Shown: positions 22,475-34,590, numbered from the stretch's first letter. The stretch is 60,000 nt of DNA from Antedon mediterranea (GCF_964355755.1 NC_092670.1:40785795-40845794); one strand, 5' to 3'. Notes: a model not told the origin generated them from the letters alone. Program-made: numbers and translations.

Positions 22475-23010
22475 AAAACAAAGTGTTGCAAGATTGGATA
22501 ACGTTAGATAGGCCCCTGGGGTAACACTGGGGACTAGTGTGATGTAAGTGTTAAAGGATAGAATAACTTTAGATTGGCCATTGGGGAGACCTGGGGAGTT
22601 GGAGAGGCTCTTAGCGGTGTAAGACTGGATAATGTTAGATATGCCCCTGGGGAAAATGTGGGACTAGTGTAGTGTAAATGTTGAAAGATAGTATCATTCA
22701 GGTAGGCCCCTGGGGAAAAGTGGGTGCCTATATGAGTGAACAATAAGTGTTGCAAGATAGGATAATGGGACAAAAGAGTAGGCCTCTAGAGAAAACCAGT
22801 GACTAGTGCAATGTAATTGTTTCTATGTAGGATCACTTTAGGTAGGCCCCTGGGGAAAACCGGGCCAAACAATAATTGTTGCAAGATGGGATAAAGGGAC
22901 AAAATTAGGACTAGAGTAGACTATTAGTAGGAGTGAAGTGTGTAACTGTTAGAGCCCTGGGGAAATGTTAAAAGATGTACTTATAGTTTAGGCCCATGGA
23001 AGATTGATAA
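22475..23010. repeat. Degenerate ~65-bp tandem repeat, 7-8 copies
   Basis: (T)AGGCCCCTGGGGAAAA or variants recur near 22509, 22574, 22639, 22703, 22779, 22843, 22952 and 22985. Between them GTTGCAAGATxGGATAA, GACTAGTGTxATGTAA and variants alternate. Spacing is mostly 64-65 bp with one 76. Frames here are repeat artefacts. Confidence 0.85.
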
Positions 23011-24372
23011 TGATGTAGTGTGTATGAGATAGAAAAGCATACAAAATATTACTGTTTGTAGTGATTACAGTCATATTTAATAAAATGACTTGATACAATC
23101 TATTGTAGAAATAATCAAACTTGACCAGATATCAATTTCAATATAAAATATATTTGTTTGTCTTCTACTTTGATTTTTTAACCTTAAACCTAGCTTGGTA
23201 TTTTCTTGTTATTCACATGATTAGCGTTAATGTCACATCTGTGACAATCCATCTTCCTTTATTTGTCAATTTTCCCAGGAGCCCTCTAATTTATCATCAT
23301 ATTTGTCGTTGCTTGTTTTCCTCTGCTTCATTAATCAACTTTCATCTATTCTATGTTTCCATTGGGAGGGGGGGGGGGGTGGGGATGATTCGAAAGTTCT
23401 CAGACTGTACCATTTATAGAGAGGGGTGTTATATCTCTCTCTTTGAGGAGGGAAGGCTATTTTTAGTTCAACCGGGTAAGCTGCATTCACAAACTAACGC
23501 CTATATTGTCTTATGTAATTTGAAGCTATCAATGTTTGCAATACAGTGAAAAAAGTTATGAATAAATTCTAAAGCAATTCATGAATTCAATTAAATAACA
23601 TTTCTTTATCAAAATGTCAAAATAGAATAGTAGTGGATGGACAGTTAAATATAACTAAGCATTTCAAACTCTAGGGACGTAAAAAAATTTGTTAAATTCC
23701 ATGCGTGAAACAAAAGATGAGTAAATTGGATTACTATAATCCATGTAGTTATTGATATACCATCATGCAACGTTGCACACGCATGATTTATTGTATTGAA
23801 TTCTCATGATAAAAGGGGAATCAACCACAACAAGAAATCAATTCTTAAATTATGTAAATTTAATGGGTGTAATATTAGGCGAGCAATGATATAATTGTAA
23901 ATTGCAATTCTGAATGATTAATGAACAAACACATTAAATAATTTGCATATAAATAGCTTTTCACAAAGGCATTTAAAATTGATAACTTTGATTACCATAT
24001 TGATGAAGATAGTGAAGACGGTGTGGCCCACCCTCTAAAAAAAACCTTTAAAAAAAGCAATAATTAGGTTTAAACACACTACAGTTTGATCTTCAGAGAT
24101 TCCCCCTTTCATTTCTTTTTTGTACTATGATTATTTATGTATGTTTATGATTATGTGAATAGAAATAATGAAAGAGACCAATCGAAAGTCTCACCCCAAA
24201 AATTAATTCTGAAATGTACAGGGGGTAAACAGGTTCCCATAGCAACACTTAAATGTTTGATGATACAATAACAAAATAATGTAAGCTAAAAGAGCTTAAA
24301 AAGAAAAAATTTCTTAAAATGAATGAAAAGCAAAGTAAACTTAATTGCAATTTGAATTGTGTATGTTATGTA
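23011..24372. other. Non-coding DNA containing a G-rich tract
   Basis: A 142-codon frame at 23121-23549 begins in AT-rich sequence and crosses the G tract at 23363; I see no domain, signal peptide or splice context that makes it a gene. Otherwise nothing recognised. Confidence 0.5.
23363..23384 (+). repeat. G-rich tract, potential G-quadruplex
   Basis: GGGA, then an unbroken run of about twelve G, then TGGGG. Four or more G-triplets in 22 bp could fold as a G-quadruplex on the + strand. Run length may be unreliable in the assembly. Confidence 0.6.
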
Positions 24373-24676
24373 TTTATTACAATGATATCACACTGCCTTT
24401 ATTACAATGATATCACACTGCCTTTATTACAATGATATCACACTGCCTTTATTACAATGATATCACACTGCCTTTATTACAATGATATCACACTGCCTTT
24501 ATTACAATGATATCACACTGCCTTTATTACAATGATATCACACTGCCTTTATTACAATGATATCACACTGCCTTTATTACAATGATATCACACTGCCTTT
24601 ATTACAATGATATCACACTGCCTTTATTACAATGATATCACACTGCCTTTATTACAATGATATCACACTGCCTTTA
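24373..24676. repeat. 25-bp tandem array, 12 identical copies
   Basis: The unit is TTTATTACAATGATATCACA + CTGCC, repeated 12 times with no visible mismatch from 24373 to 24672. Perfect identity implies recent expansion or ongoing homogenisation. The true copy number may differ from the assembly. Confidence 0.97.
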
Positions 24677-25422
24677 CAAGATCAGATATACACAATTTGT
24701 TGTTTGCTGCCCTCTGGACTGAGCTGACATAAAACTTCATGTGAGCATTAGTGATAAATGTCAATATGTTTCAATGTACTAGAAATGACACGCCGCCATT
24801 ATAATTAGGATTTAATATTTCATTCATGATCTATGTCTAATCTCACTAGGGTATACATATAATGTTTTAATACACAGTATTATTGACTCTCTCATCCATG
24901 ACTTTAATCATAACTTCAACCTATTTTCACACATTCATATTGTATATAATTGATGCCAATTTTATACTTTTTAAAAAATTAAAAAATTACTTCCATTTAT
25001 TGCCATTTGCATATAAAATATACATAAATTATGTTGCTCTGAGATATACAAAAACAGATAAATGAAAAACTAACAAAAACAATTACAAACGGTCATGTCA
25101 CTCTCATACGGTATACTGACAAGTATTCAGTGCCCGAAAACCTATAGTTCATTCCTATTTAATTAAGAATCTTTTTTATCATTTAAAATTTATTTATTTT
25201 ATCTTTATTTAAGAAAGGCTTTCTAAGTTTTCTGGTGACATCCGTGGGAGAACTGAAGTAATAATTATTTCTCTGCTTTTTGTACTTATTGTTTGGTTTG
25301 TGTATTTATTTTTATCATATCTGTAATTCTCTGTCATTTGATGCTAAAACTAGTAACAATTAATTCATTTGTCACATGATACTATATACATTTATTTCTT
25401 GTGTATTAAAATTTTGTTTTCA
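24677..25422. other. AT-rich non-coding DNA
   Basis: No exon or element recognised. Confidence 0.5.
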
Positions 25423-25546
25423 AAAGCTCTGTCTACACTATCAAACTAGTTTGACAAAAAAAGTGTGATGGACACAAATATGGTAGTGATGTGCCTAAAT
25501 ATGGCAGTGATATGACATAAAGTTTGATATTGTACACGGAGCTTAA
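25423..25546. mobile_element. Short TIR element, family A, copy 4
   Basis: Left TIR GCTCTGTCTACACTATCAAA; right TIR TTTGATATTGTACACGGAGC, then TTAA. The middle is shortened compared with other copies (no CATCATCATGTCCATATA block), so this is an internally deleted copy. Confidence 0.88.
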
Positions 25547-25979
25547 CAACATTTGAATGTAGAAATGTAATTAAGAATAGTCTTAATGATAATTCCTTTT
25601 TGTCAAGTAAATCACATCAATTTATTCACATTTCTGTTGGGTTCTCTCTTGTGTACTATTACACAATATTAATAGAGCTTAAGCATCAAAGCGTTTGTGA
25701 CAGTTAAAAACTTGCAATGCATGACAAACATATTCTATTATTTTGGTGTAGCATTTGGTTAATGGTCCATGCAACTAGTAAATTTTAAAAGTGTCATTTT
25801 TGTTATTTTGTTTTATTTGAGGTTGAATTACAGTAACTTTAAAAATGAATAAAAGAGAGATTCTCAGAAACGTCATGGAACTATTTGTAAGATAGAATAA
25901 ATTAACAAATAATATTACTGTACATGCTGTATAGCTTTTTGTTGTTTATTATATAGATACTTGGCATTTATCATAATTA
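25547..25979. other. AT-rich non-coding DNA
   Basis: Nothing recognised. Confidence 0.5.
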
Positions 25980-26225
25980 TGTGAGGACGTGTGACGCAGT
26001 GTGTTGGACTTTGGATTACTGATCATGAGATCGTTGTTCGAATCCAACTCTCGCCGCTTTGCTTGTATCCTTAGGCAAGATACTTTACTTACGTTTGCCC
26101 CTCTGCACCTAGGTGTATAAATGAGTACTCGGTTAGATCAAGACACAACTTTGCGCTGATTATTAGCTGCATTATGGGAGTATGTTTCCATACAAGTTTG
26201 ATCCAAAAAATGACCAGGGTAATGC
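25980..26225 (+). mobile_element. tRNA-derived SINE
   Basis: Head: TGTGACGCAGTGTGTTGGAC (A-box region) and GTTCGAATCCAA (B box, about 26036). Body: CCTTAGGCAAGATACTTTAC, TGCACCTAGGTGTATAAATG, AGTACTCGGTTAGATC. The GGCAAGATACTTTAC motif is also in the 5S-headed element at 690 (GGCAAGATGCTTTACTCTC), so different heads appear joined to a shared body type, a known SINE property. No functional tRNA. Confidence 0.8.
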
Positions 26226-26764
26226 TATAGAAGTGTGGCATTTATTTGGTTACTATTGCATATAATATAACCAGGAATAAGGTGAAAGCTGAACAAGGTT
26301 ATACACACATTCCACATTACAGTAAAAACAATATAAAGCAAAACAATACATAATACATATTTTGAAATAAGTCATTAATGATATAGATAAATTTGCAAAA
26401 TGTTTCATAAACAACAACGTATGGTTATTTTCATTCTAAGAGAATGAGGGGGAGAGAAAAACATTTAAATATTGAAAACAACAACGTAGACTGGCTGTCA
26501 AATGTTGTATCACTTTTAATCTATATGATTCAACTTTACATATACCCACAACATTAAGTACTTCTCAATTTATGGCAGTAATTTATTATGACATTAAAAA
26601 AAGTTGTTTTTCAAACAAAACAAATCGATCATTTAGCAATATCTTGACAGGTATGGTTATATAACACTAGTCCTTTTATAATGAGAAAAACTATCCATAT
26701 CAAATTAAAAGTGGCCAGAGACCAGGAGCAGATTCAGAGGGAACACATTTAGAGGTGAACACAT
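26226..26764. other. AT-rich non-coding DNA
   Basis: No exon or repeat recognised. Confidence 0.5.
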
Positions 26765-26892
26765 TTAAGCTCTGTCTACACTATCAAACTAATTTGATCA
26801 AAAAAAGTGTGATGTGCCCAAATATGGTAGTGACATGCCCAAATATGGTAGTGATATGACATCATCATGTCCATATATTGGCACCCATTTTG
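26765..26892. mobile_element. Short TIR element, family A, copy 5 (right end lost)
   Basis: Left TIR GCTCTGTCTACACTATCAAA and two CCCAAATATGGTAGTGA units are intact. The element stops after ATGTCCATATATTGGCACCC with no right TIR. Confidence 0.85.
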
Positions 26893-28478
26893 TATAGAAC
26901 ACAAAGACAATTATTGTTTTTATTACAAGCAGGAACACAAAAGACCAAAATTAGAAATTAAATTAAAATCAAAAATAGAATTGATACACTAATGAAAACG
27001 ATTAAATTATTGTTTCTTATAAATATTCTTATAACCATATATTGATTACTTTTCATAAACAAATGATCCATATTTTATGGATGATAGCCCTACGCAATGC
27101 ATAGTATTAAAAGACCATCCAGCAAGCATGACCCAATTTCATATTTAAGTCGGTGAAGTCAGATGCTTAGATGGAATACTACGCAGGATGAAGAGCAAAA
27201 CTCAAATCCAGACTTTGATAAAAACGGTCTTAAAATTCAAAGTCATGTACAACCATGCCTATTTAGTATTTATGTCACCGCTATGTGTAGTAAAATACAG
27301 AACTAATACTGTATAGCCGTGTACAGCAATTTACAGTACCCACGAGAGTGCGGCAAATACGCTTAAAATCGTAGGCTAGTTTCAATTAAGTATATACTTT
27401 GTGTGTGCATACGTAACTCAGAATCTAAGTTTGTTCACTTAGGAATAGTAGTTGAATTGATTTCTATTCTAAAACATCTTGTACCTCTAGGCAATATTAT
27501 GTGTGAAGACGATTGAATACAAAAATGTATTATATATTCAGTTTTTACAATTCTTATTTCTACAAGGAATAGAAATATCGAAAGAGTTAATATATATTAA
27601 GTGACAGAAATTAATATATATTTTATTCTTATTGAGAATTTCACAATTTATTGTGTCCGTTCTTTGTATTCATATGTGCAATTTGCCTATATATATTATT
27701 AATTATTTTTGTACTGCAATTCAGAGTTGTTTTATGTTGCAATGTCTATTTTTTGTATATGATTAAATGAATAAAGACACCGAATATATAATGTCATCAA
27801 AAGACTTGATAATGATAGTAAATCTTTCTAGTTTGTTTGAGCCAATCCAAGTTTGACATACATGTCATGCAAGACAGTATGTTCTATATGAATACAACAT
27901 TGACACTTCAATTCATCCTGTTCAAATATAGCCCACTAATGATCTAAGCACGCTTCAGAATGTATAGTATGTGATCATGCAATTATTTGGGGATCAATTT
28001 CTACTGAGAATTTAAATAATTACAAATAGCACTGGACCTTTGCTGACTAACATTTTAGTACTGAAATTAAGAAGGCGATCAGCCAATACTTAATGCAATC
28101 AGGGGCAGTGGATCCAGGATGCTGAGATAGGAAGACCTATAGGGGATAAAGGGTCCTGTCAGACATCAAGCATTTTATTACCTTTCTTTAAAAAGTGGGG
28201 GAGGGAGCCAATGGCAGGGATAACTAGTACTATATGGAATGTGTATGTAAATTCAGCATAATTACTGACGTTGTACGGTAATTGAGTTAAATATTATTGA
28301 AACACATAAAAACTATGCAAAATTATACTTTAAATTATGGCAAACCCTCCAGCAAAACATATAATAATAATTATGCACAAATCAACGATTAATAAATTTA
28401 ATTTAATTATACATAGCAAGTAGAGAACTCTGGATATGGCAACATTTTACATACAGTATTATAAATTTTAGGAAATTT
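26893..28478. other. AT-rich non-coding DNA
   Basis: No exon recognised. The end of this stretch leads into the duplicated segment at 28479. Confidence 0.45.
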
Positions 28479-28558
28479 GGTGAGTTTATCCCAGGGTGGG
28501 ATTATATCCGCATCCATATTATATCATTGTTTAATGACGTACAGTACATGGTCATTTA
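28479..28558 (+). repeat. Left part of a duplicated segment, filled copy
   Basis: TTTATCCCAGGGTGGGATTA through GACGTACAGTACATGGTCAT + TTA matches 29307-29383 with few changes. This copy is interrupted at 28558/28559 by a 674-bp element and resumes at 29233. Confidence 0.9.
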
Positions 28559-29232
28559 CCTCCGCCAAGGAGGTATATGTAATCGGTAGCGTGTGTTTGT
28601 TTGTTTGTTTGTTAGCAGGATTACTCAAAAAGTAATTACAAGATCTTTACCAAAATCAATAGACAGATAGATATGTGGTCAAGGACCATTCCATTAAATT
28701 TTGGGACCATTTGGGACCACAGTCCCAATTCTGGACCACTTTTTAGTATACTTTTTTAGACCTGCTAGTGTTAAAAAATAGGACAGAATTTTTCAAAAGC
28801 CGGCGAGCAGTCTTAAAGTAACAAGTAAACTGAAATTGCATTTTCTCGAGAACTACTTGTCCAAAAAACTTCATTTTTTAACAAGAGGCAAGAGTTATAA
28901 TTTGTGATTTGTAATTTTAAAACATAATTTGATTTAATGTGCACGTTTTTTTATGCGAGTAGTTTAAAAAACCTATTTCTTTTCAAATTCACTCGTTTGA
29001 TTTTCGCGTTGCTGTTCTATTGTTAGTCAACTGAAGCTATTGTTAATTGAAAGGCTTGTTACATAACCATTACACCACACTCGCGTACACATGCTTGTAA
29101 TGAAATTAGCCTAAATCACAAACAGCATTAAGAAACACACAAATATATATATTTTTTTTTTTTACCGGAGAAATCTTATGTAGGAGAATTTTACAGTAGG
29201 CGGAGGTATGCCCTCTCGGAGTGGCTTTCTAG
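28559..29232. mobile_element. 674-bp inserted element with CCTCCGCC ends
   Basis: Starts CCTCCGCCAAGGAGGTATAT, with a short hairpin, then a GTTTGTTTGTTTGTTTGTTA tract and GCAGGATTACTCAAAAAGTA. Near the right end GGCGGAGGTATGCCCTCTCG restores the inverted CCTCCGCC motif. TTTA flanks both sides (28555-28558, 29233-29236). Its precise ends are set by comparison with the uninterrupted copy at 29307. Similar elements beginning CCTCCGCCAAGGAGGT are, from memory, dispersed in many marine invertebrate genomes. No open frame, so non-autonomous. Confidence 0.85.
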
Positions 29233-29282
29233 TTTAATTAGTACTTGATTTTTAGATTTCCTCAAGGTACATCCAAATCAAT
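29233..29282 (+). repeat. Right part of the duplicated segment, filled copy
   Basis: TTTAATTAGTACTTGATTTT, then TAGATTTCCTCAAGGTACAT and CCAAATCAAT, matching 29380-29429. It follows the right end of the inserted element directly. Confidence 0.9.
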
Positions 29283-29306
29283 CAATATAAATGTTAGGAG
29301 TTTGAT

Positions 29307-29429
29307 GGATTTATCCCAGGGTGGGCTTATATCCGCATCCATATTATATCGTTGTTTAATGACGTACAGTACATGGTCATTTAATTAGTAATTGATTTTT
29401 AGATTTCCTCAAGGTACATCCAAATCAAT
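29307..29429 (+). repeat. Duplicated segment, empty-site copy
   Basis: A continuous copy of the sequence that is split around 28559-29232. GGTCATTTAATTAGTAATTG at 29375-29394 crosses the empty insertion site without a gap. The two copies are about 95% alike by eye. Confidence 0.9.
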
Positions 29430-31087
29430 GATTGTTAATTAAGTTATACTCAGAAGTGGTAATTCACTTTTCTGCTACTTTTAAAGCAATTACCTAATAT
29501 ACCACATACAGCAACATCAATGTTAATTTTCCAGAAATTATTGACACATACAGCTGCGTGAATAAAAAATAAGCCACTTTATTTGAAATTCACCTTTTTT
29601 ACGACATGAATATACGTAAGGCCGTTAAAGAGATAATAGTTAGGTGAATACATTTAATAACTTTCATAAGGTTCATTCAGATGGTTCATTTCAGATGTCA
29701 GACCGTTCCTATTCTCTTTATCAGTATCTGACAATCTGCTTTTCAAAGATTTATAATAATTTTACAAATAATATTTACCAATTTTACACGAATCACATTT
29801 AAATATTATTATGTTGTATGAATTTATCTTTGTTTTGTTATTGTAAACATCATATTGTTAATTGATGTCATTTATTATATTTGTATTTATTTTTTATATA
29901 TTAATTATATTGTCGGGGTCCTCGCAAGATTAGCATTATCTACCATCTAGGAACCAGTTAATTTATATTTAACTGAACACAGCAGTTTTTATGATACAGT
30001 AATGGCTACATCTCATTGCCAATGATTTTCCAAATTACTTAATTTCAATCTTTTATTTCAGAATCTCTGGTGAATAGAAAGTACATAATTACAACAAAAA
30101 CAAAACAATGTATAATTTTAAATAAAATCCTTTAGTTTCTTAGTACTAATTTACTAATCTTAAACACATCCTAGCTGAGTTTCATTAATGCTAATTTCAC
30201 CAGCTTAATTTTAATTTCTATGATTGATAATCAGGTATGAAGATGATTTGACGTCATATGTGTTTACAAATTTAGTGTTTTATGTCATCAGGCCTGCAAT
30301 TAAGTGAAAATATCTGTAGGTAAAGTACTTTAAAGTGGTCTAGAATATGTTACTTGATACGGTCTTGTACACGCTAACATTTCTCTGTCAGTTGGAGGTA
30401 AGCTTCTGACTTAAAAGACAATGTATGGTATCAAAAAAGCTGCATATACCATTTTTAGATATATTTTCTTCTTTAAAAACCATTCTAACTTTGTTGTCTG
30501 AAAAGTGTATTTTAGCAATGTTATCATCCCTACTGTATATACAGACCCTGCTGTTTTCCATTGAAAGTACATTACGTATTTGAATAACTAGTCCCCCAGA
30601 TCTGCTTGACTCGTACCCTATAAGAAGGACAGACAGACAAACAGACAGAGAGAGGAATAATCATAAATCAAACCTACTGTACATACTTAACAACCTATTC
30701 AATATCAAATGTTTATTTAAATTTGCAAGGTTTTTTTTGCAAGTAATAAATGAACCATAAAAGCTATTACTTTGTATTTTACGAGTTAATAAAAGTCTTT
30801 AAAAATACTAAAAAGTGATAGAAAGTACATTGTGCATTTTACATTTCCTATCATGTATGTATAGGATTCTGTTTTTGACATCTGTAATGGATTTCATTAA
30901 TTAAATCATCTTGATTGCATCCTGTTTACAGGTAATACATTGTATGTATTCTTTTAGGGACCAAAATGAGTTTCAGGGCCAGCTGCTTCTATATTGAGCA
31001 GAAAATAATGGTTTTGAATATCGTTCTTTTTAAAAACGATTTTTTCTTTTACAATGTCCTCCTCTATTTTAAAAAGTTGTTGTTGTA
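29430..31087. other. AT-rich non-coding DNA
   Basis: No exon recognised. 30187-30257 is the source-like copy of sequence found inside the family A element at 31687. Short AGACAGAC runs near 30630-30650. Confidence 0.5.
30187..30257 (+). repeat. Segment duplicated into the 31.7-kb element
   Basis: ATTAATGCTAATTTCACCAG through GAAGATGATTTGACGT recurs at 31757-31827 with one visible difference (GCTAATTT versus GCTCATTT). Here it sits in ordinary flanking sequence; there it interrupts a transposon copy. Confidence 0.9.
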
Positions 31088-31215
31088 GTGGAGCTGTAGC
31101 TTAGTGGTTAACATGCAACATGCTTGTCTTCCAATCCCAAAAAAGTTCAATCCTGACCTAGTGCCAGAGTTGTAACTCACAACTCTTTGCTAAGCTTCAA
31201 ATGAAATTCAAATAA
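31088..31215 (+). mobile_element. tRNA-derived SINE
   Basis: GAGCTGTAGCTTAGTGGTTA (A box) and AAGTTCAATCCTG (B box), followed by GTGCCAGAGTTGTAACTCAC and AACTCTTTG. It is collinear with the copy at 39610-39760, including the AAGCATGATAAA(C/T)TATAA tail. Confidence 0.78.
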
Positions 31216-31686
31216 GCATGATAAATTATAAAATAGTTTATCCATCGAGTGATTGATTATGAGACAGAGAGAAATTTGTAAAAATTAATTTTAAAAATCC
31301 TGGATCTGTCAACATTGAGCAGTTCATTATCTGTACCTTAAAACTAAGAAATGAACTTGGAGTTAAGTACTGTCTTTGCACCAACAGTATTCCTACAATG
31401 CTTACTTGTAGTATGTAATACTTACAATACATTTGAGGTAATTGATGGAGTTGACCTACTTATACAGATAGATCACAAAACAGCTGAAGGTGTAATAATT
31501 CAAACAAAAATATGGATTTTTAATTTCCATTTAAATACAGTAGGTAATGTTCAATCACTAATGATTAAAGACCCCCTCTCATGACCCACTTACTGACCCA
31601 CTTTCACATCCAATCCATATCTCAACCTATTTCTCACATCTCAACCATTTTGTTCTTGATCATCGCACTTGCTAATTACTAAAGTA
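31216..31686. other. Non-coding; 77-codon frame of unknown status
   Basis: An ATG-started frame at 31351-31584 contains VIDGVDLLIQIDHKTAEGVI, which reads more like protein than most AT-rich frames here. It has no recognised domain and no clear splice sites. I do not call it a gene. Confidence 0.35.
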
Positions 31687-31951
31687 TAAAGCTCTGTCTA
31701 CACTTTCAAACTAGTTTGATAAAAAAAAAGTGTGATGTGCCCATACAATTAATACAATTAATGCTCATTTCACCAGCTTAATTTTAATTTCTATGATTGA
31801 TAATCAGGTATGAAGATGATTTGACGTGTGATATGCCCATACTTATTATGGTAGTGATCTGGCCAAATATGGTAGTGATATGACATCATCATGTCCATAT
31901 ATGGGCAGATGTTTTTGTCACATAAACTTTGATAGTGTAGACAGAGCTAAA
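31687..31951. mobile_element. Short TIR element, family A, copy 6, with internal insertion
   Basis: Intact TIRs GCTCTGTCTACACTTTCAAA and TTTGATAGTGTAGACAGAGC, flanked by TAAA on both sides (31687-31690, 31948-31951), consistent with a 4-bp target duplication. The interior is interrupted after GTGTGATGTGCCCATAC by ~70 bp copied from 30187-30257, then resumes at GTGTGATATGCCCATAC. Confidence 0.9.
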
Positions 31952-32251
31952 GGCATTGCACTCTGACTGAATGAAATATTGAATATAAAATTAAGTCTCG
32001 ATGAACATGAAATATTGATTAAATATACTAATTAATAATGAATGTAAAGCTGAAGCTAACATGTGTATATTAATACATGCATTTTATGTTATCATCATTG
32101 GATACTGGAGGCTGTACAAGAAAATAAATATCATATGAATAACTCTGATGTATATTCAATAATACAGCAGAGGTGGTAACTTAATAAACTATGTTGTGAA
32201 GCCAAATATCTATACATACTGAGTTGATATAATGTATCAGTCACATTGTCC

Positions 32252-32395
32252 TAAAGCTCTGTCTACACTATCAATCTCTGTGACAAAAACATGTGACGTG
32301 CCCATATATGGACGTGATGATGTCATATCACTACCATTGGGCATATCACTACCATATTTGGGCACATCACACTTGTTTTTGTCAAACTAGTTTGG
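32252..32395. mobile_element. Short TIR element, family A, copy 7 (right end altered)
   Basis: TAAA, then GCTCTGTCTACACTATCAAT. The middle has ATATCACTACCATATTTGGG. The right side ends at TTTTTGTCAAACTAGTTTGG without the terminal CAGAGC, so the outer right TIR is lost. Confidence 0.82.
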
Positions 32396-34384
32396 CATGT
32401 TGCTTTATAAAAATATGAAAAAACTGGTTGCCAAGGTTCTAAGGTTCATATCTCTTAATGGTTCACTTGATTTTATTGTACATTGAGTTTTAATATAGGT
32501 ATATTATTTCTTTGTATTATTTATTTTCTCATACAACAGCTAATTTGAAGTGGAACCATGGGAATATACAATAAATGAAATTTATGTTGTTAATTAATAA
32601 CTTAATCACTTGTAAAATATTATCTGAATATAAAATTAATATAGTAATTCTATGAAAACAGGGATATTAATATAACATACATATGTTTTCTTAAGAAACA
32701 TGACAAATAATACTGTAATTAAAAATTCTTACAAAAATTGTAGTTACAGTATTCATTATGAAAAGAAATAAGAACATAAATCATCTGAATAAAAAATATA
32801 TTAATTCTTTGATTTGAGAATTATACATTTTGTGCTAATCACTAATATTTGACGCATGTCATTAAAATGAATGTATATATTACAGTTGATGAATAGGATA
32901 ATGTCTGCTATTAAACTGTCAATCATGTTGCCATGCAATACCGTAATTGTTTGATCCTTCATTTTAACAAATTATTATTTTATTTTATATTAGCTTAAAC
33001 GACCAAAAAAATACATTATTTTCCCCAATTTCCACTAAATTGTATTTTCAGTCTCATACCATTGTTTGTTTTTCTAATTCTTTGGAATCAATAATAAATT
33101 ATTATTTTATTATTATACAAAAAATGTACTTACAGATTGTCCAATTTGCAATGTGATAAATTGTAACACTGAATGAGAATATTTCCAAATAATAATTTAA
33201 AAGAATGTATTGAAGAAAAACTGGTAGAATAAAATAATGTTAGATCGTCGTTCTGCAATGATGGATGTAATGATTTGGTTGCAAAATTGTTCTTGAAAAT
33301 CACTCTCCATTATGGTTGCCATGACGAGGCTTTACACAGACTGCTAACAGATAGTCTTCATATTGTATCAAAATGATATGCTGATCAACTTATAGCCTGT
33401 AGGGGCTTTTCCTAGCCTTCAATCTATTAATGAGAACTTCTATCAGCCTCTGATTTTTATTGCTGTACTAATTTGGAGGACGTGTGAATTGCGCAATGAC
33501 ACATGTAGATATCCGTACCAAATTCATTCTCACCTTAATCTCGTAAAATCAATTTGTTGAGATGATGCGAGGAGAGAGAGATTAAGTGTAGAAGATGAGG
33601 AAAAGAAGATGATGATTGATTGAGGTCATTGAAAAGGAAAACAAAACCATGGTTACAGAGGACAGATCAACCATTTTGTTTGACTTTGCAATAAATTTAT
33701 TCAGAATTTTAGTGTGTTATGTTTGTATTTGCTCTGATCCATCTTTTTCATTGTTAACCTTTTGTTCAGTAAATCTAAATTAGAAATACATCGGTAAAAA
33801 ACGCCAGAGGCCGTTGCCCCTTGACTAAACAGAATGTTCTGAAAATTGTTGTATTTAGAGACGGTGGTACATTTTAAGCAAATATTTAATTTAATATTTT
33901 TGTCATCTGTCCCTGCTGCTTAAATTCTCAACAATAATTTGATATTAGAAGAACAAAATGTAGGCTGTGCAAATTTAATAAAACTATATTACATTAGAGT
34001 TAAGGTGTTTTATTTTAAATGACTTTATGTACTATCCTGTACATCCTTTTTTGCATAATTTTATTTCCGCCTTAATAATTTTTTAATTGATATTTTTTTA
34101 ATTTTTAAGATGTTTACATATTATTTTTTCTTGATGGTTTATATTTATATTGATTAATGATATGCCAAATGAATGAAATGAAATAAAAAAAATATTTTGA
34201 AATGTGATCTTGTGAGTTGGTAAAGATAATTACTTTGGAAACACCAAATAAAACAATTAGCCTACTAACTTGTCTTTATGGATAATTTTTCTCAGAAAGG
34301 TAGATTATCAAGACTCTGTAATTGTTTGGGATATAGAATGGATATGACAACTTCATATCCCAAACAAAATTATGATAAAAGGTA
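32396..34384. other. Non-coding DNA, one low-repeat patch
   Basis: No exon recognised. 33240-33560 is more balanced in composition and free of visible repeats, so it could hold a conserved non-coding element; that cannot be judged from one genome. Confidence 0.4.
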
Positions 34385-34590
34385 CATAAACATCAGGTGA
34401 GGTCAAATATTAATAGCACAATCATCAAGCCAAAGATCAAAGGTACACACATCAGGTCAAAGTTCAAAGGTACATAAACATCAGGTCAAAGATCAAAGGT
34501 ACAAACATCAGGTCGTAGATCAATGGTACAATCATCAGATCAAAGATACAAAATCAGGTCGAAGATCAAAGGTACAATCAGGTCAAAGTG
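34385..34590. repeat. Degenerate repeat with AGGTCAAAGxTCA motifs
   Basis: About eight units of 20-33 bp built on ACATCAGGTCAAAGATCAAA + GGTAC. One unit contains AGGTCAAAGTTCA, which fits a DR1-type nuclear receptor site; others are close variants. This is tandem-derived DNA, and function is unknown. Confidence 0.8.

Noticed and set aside
23121-23549. 142-codon plus-strand frame
   Set aside because: Composition follows AT-rich DNA, then it runs through a poly-G tract and unrelated sequence; no domain, splice context or conserved motif.
24373-24676. CRISPR array
   Set aside because: Units are contiguous 25-bp repeats with no unique spacers, in a eukaryotic context.
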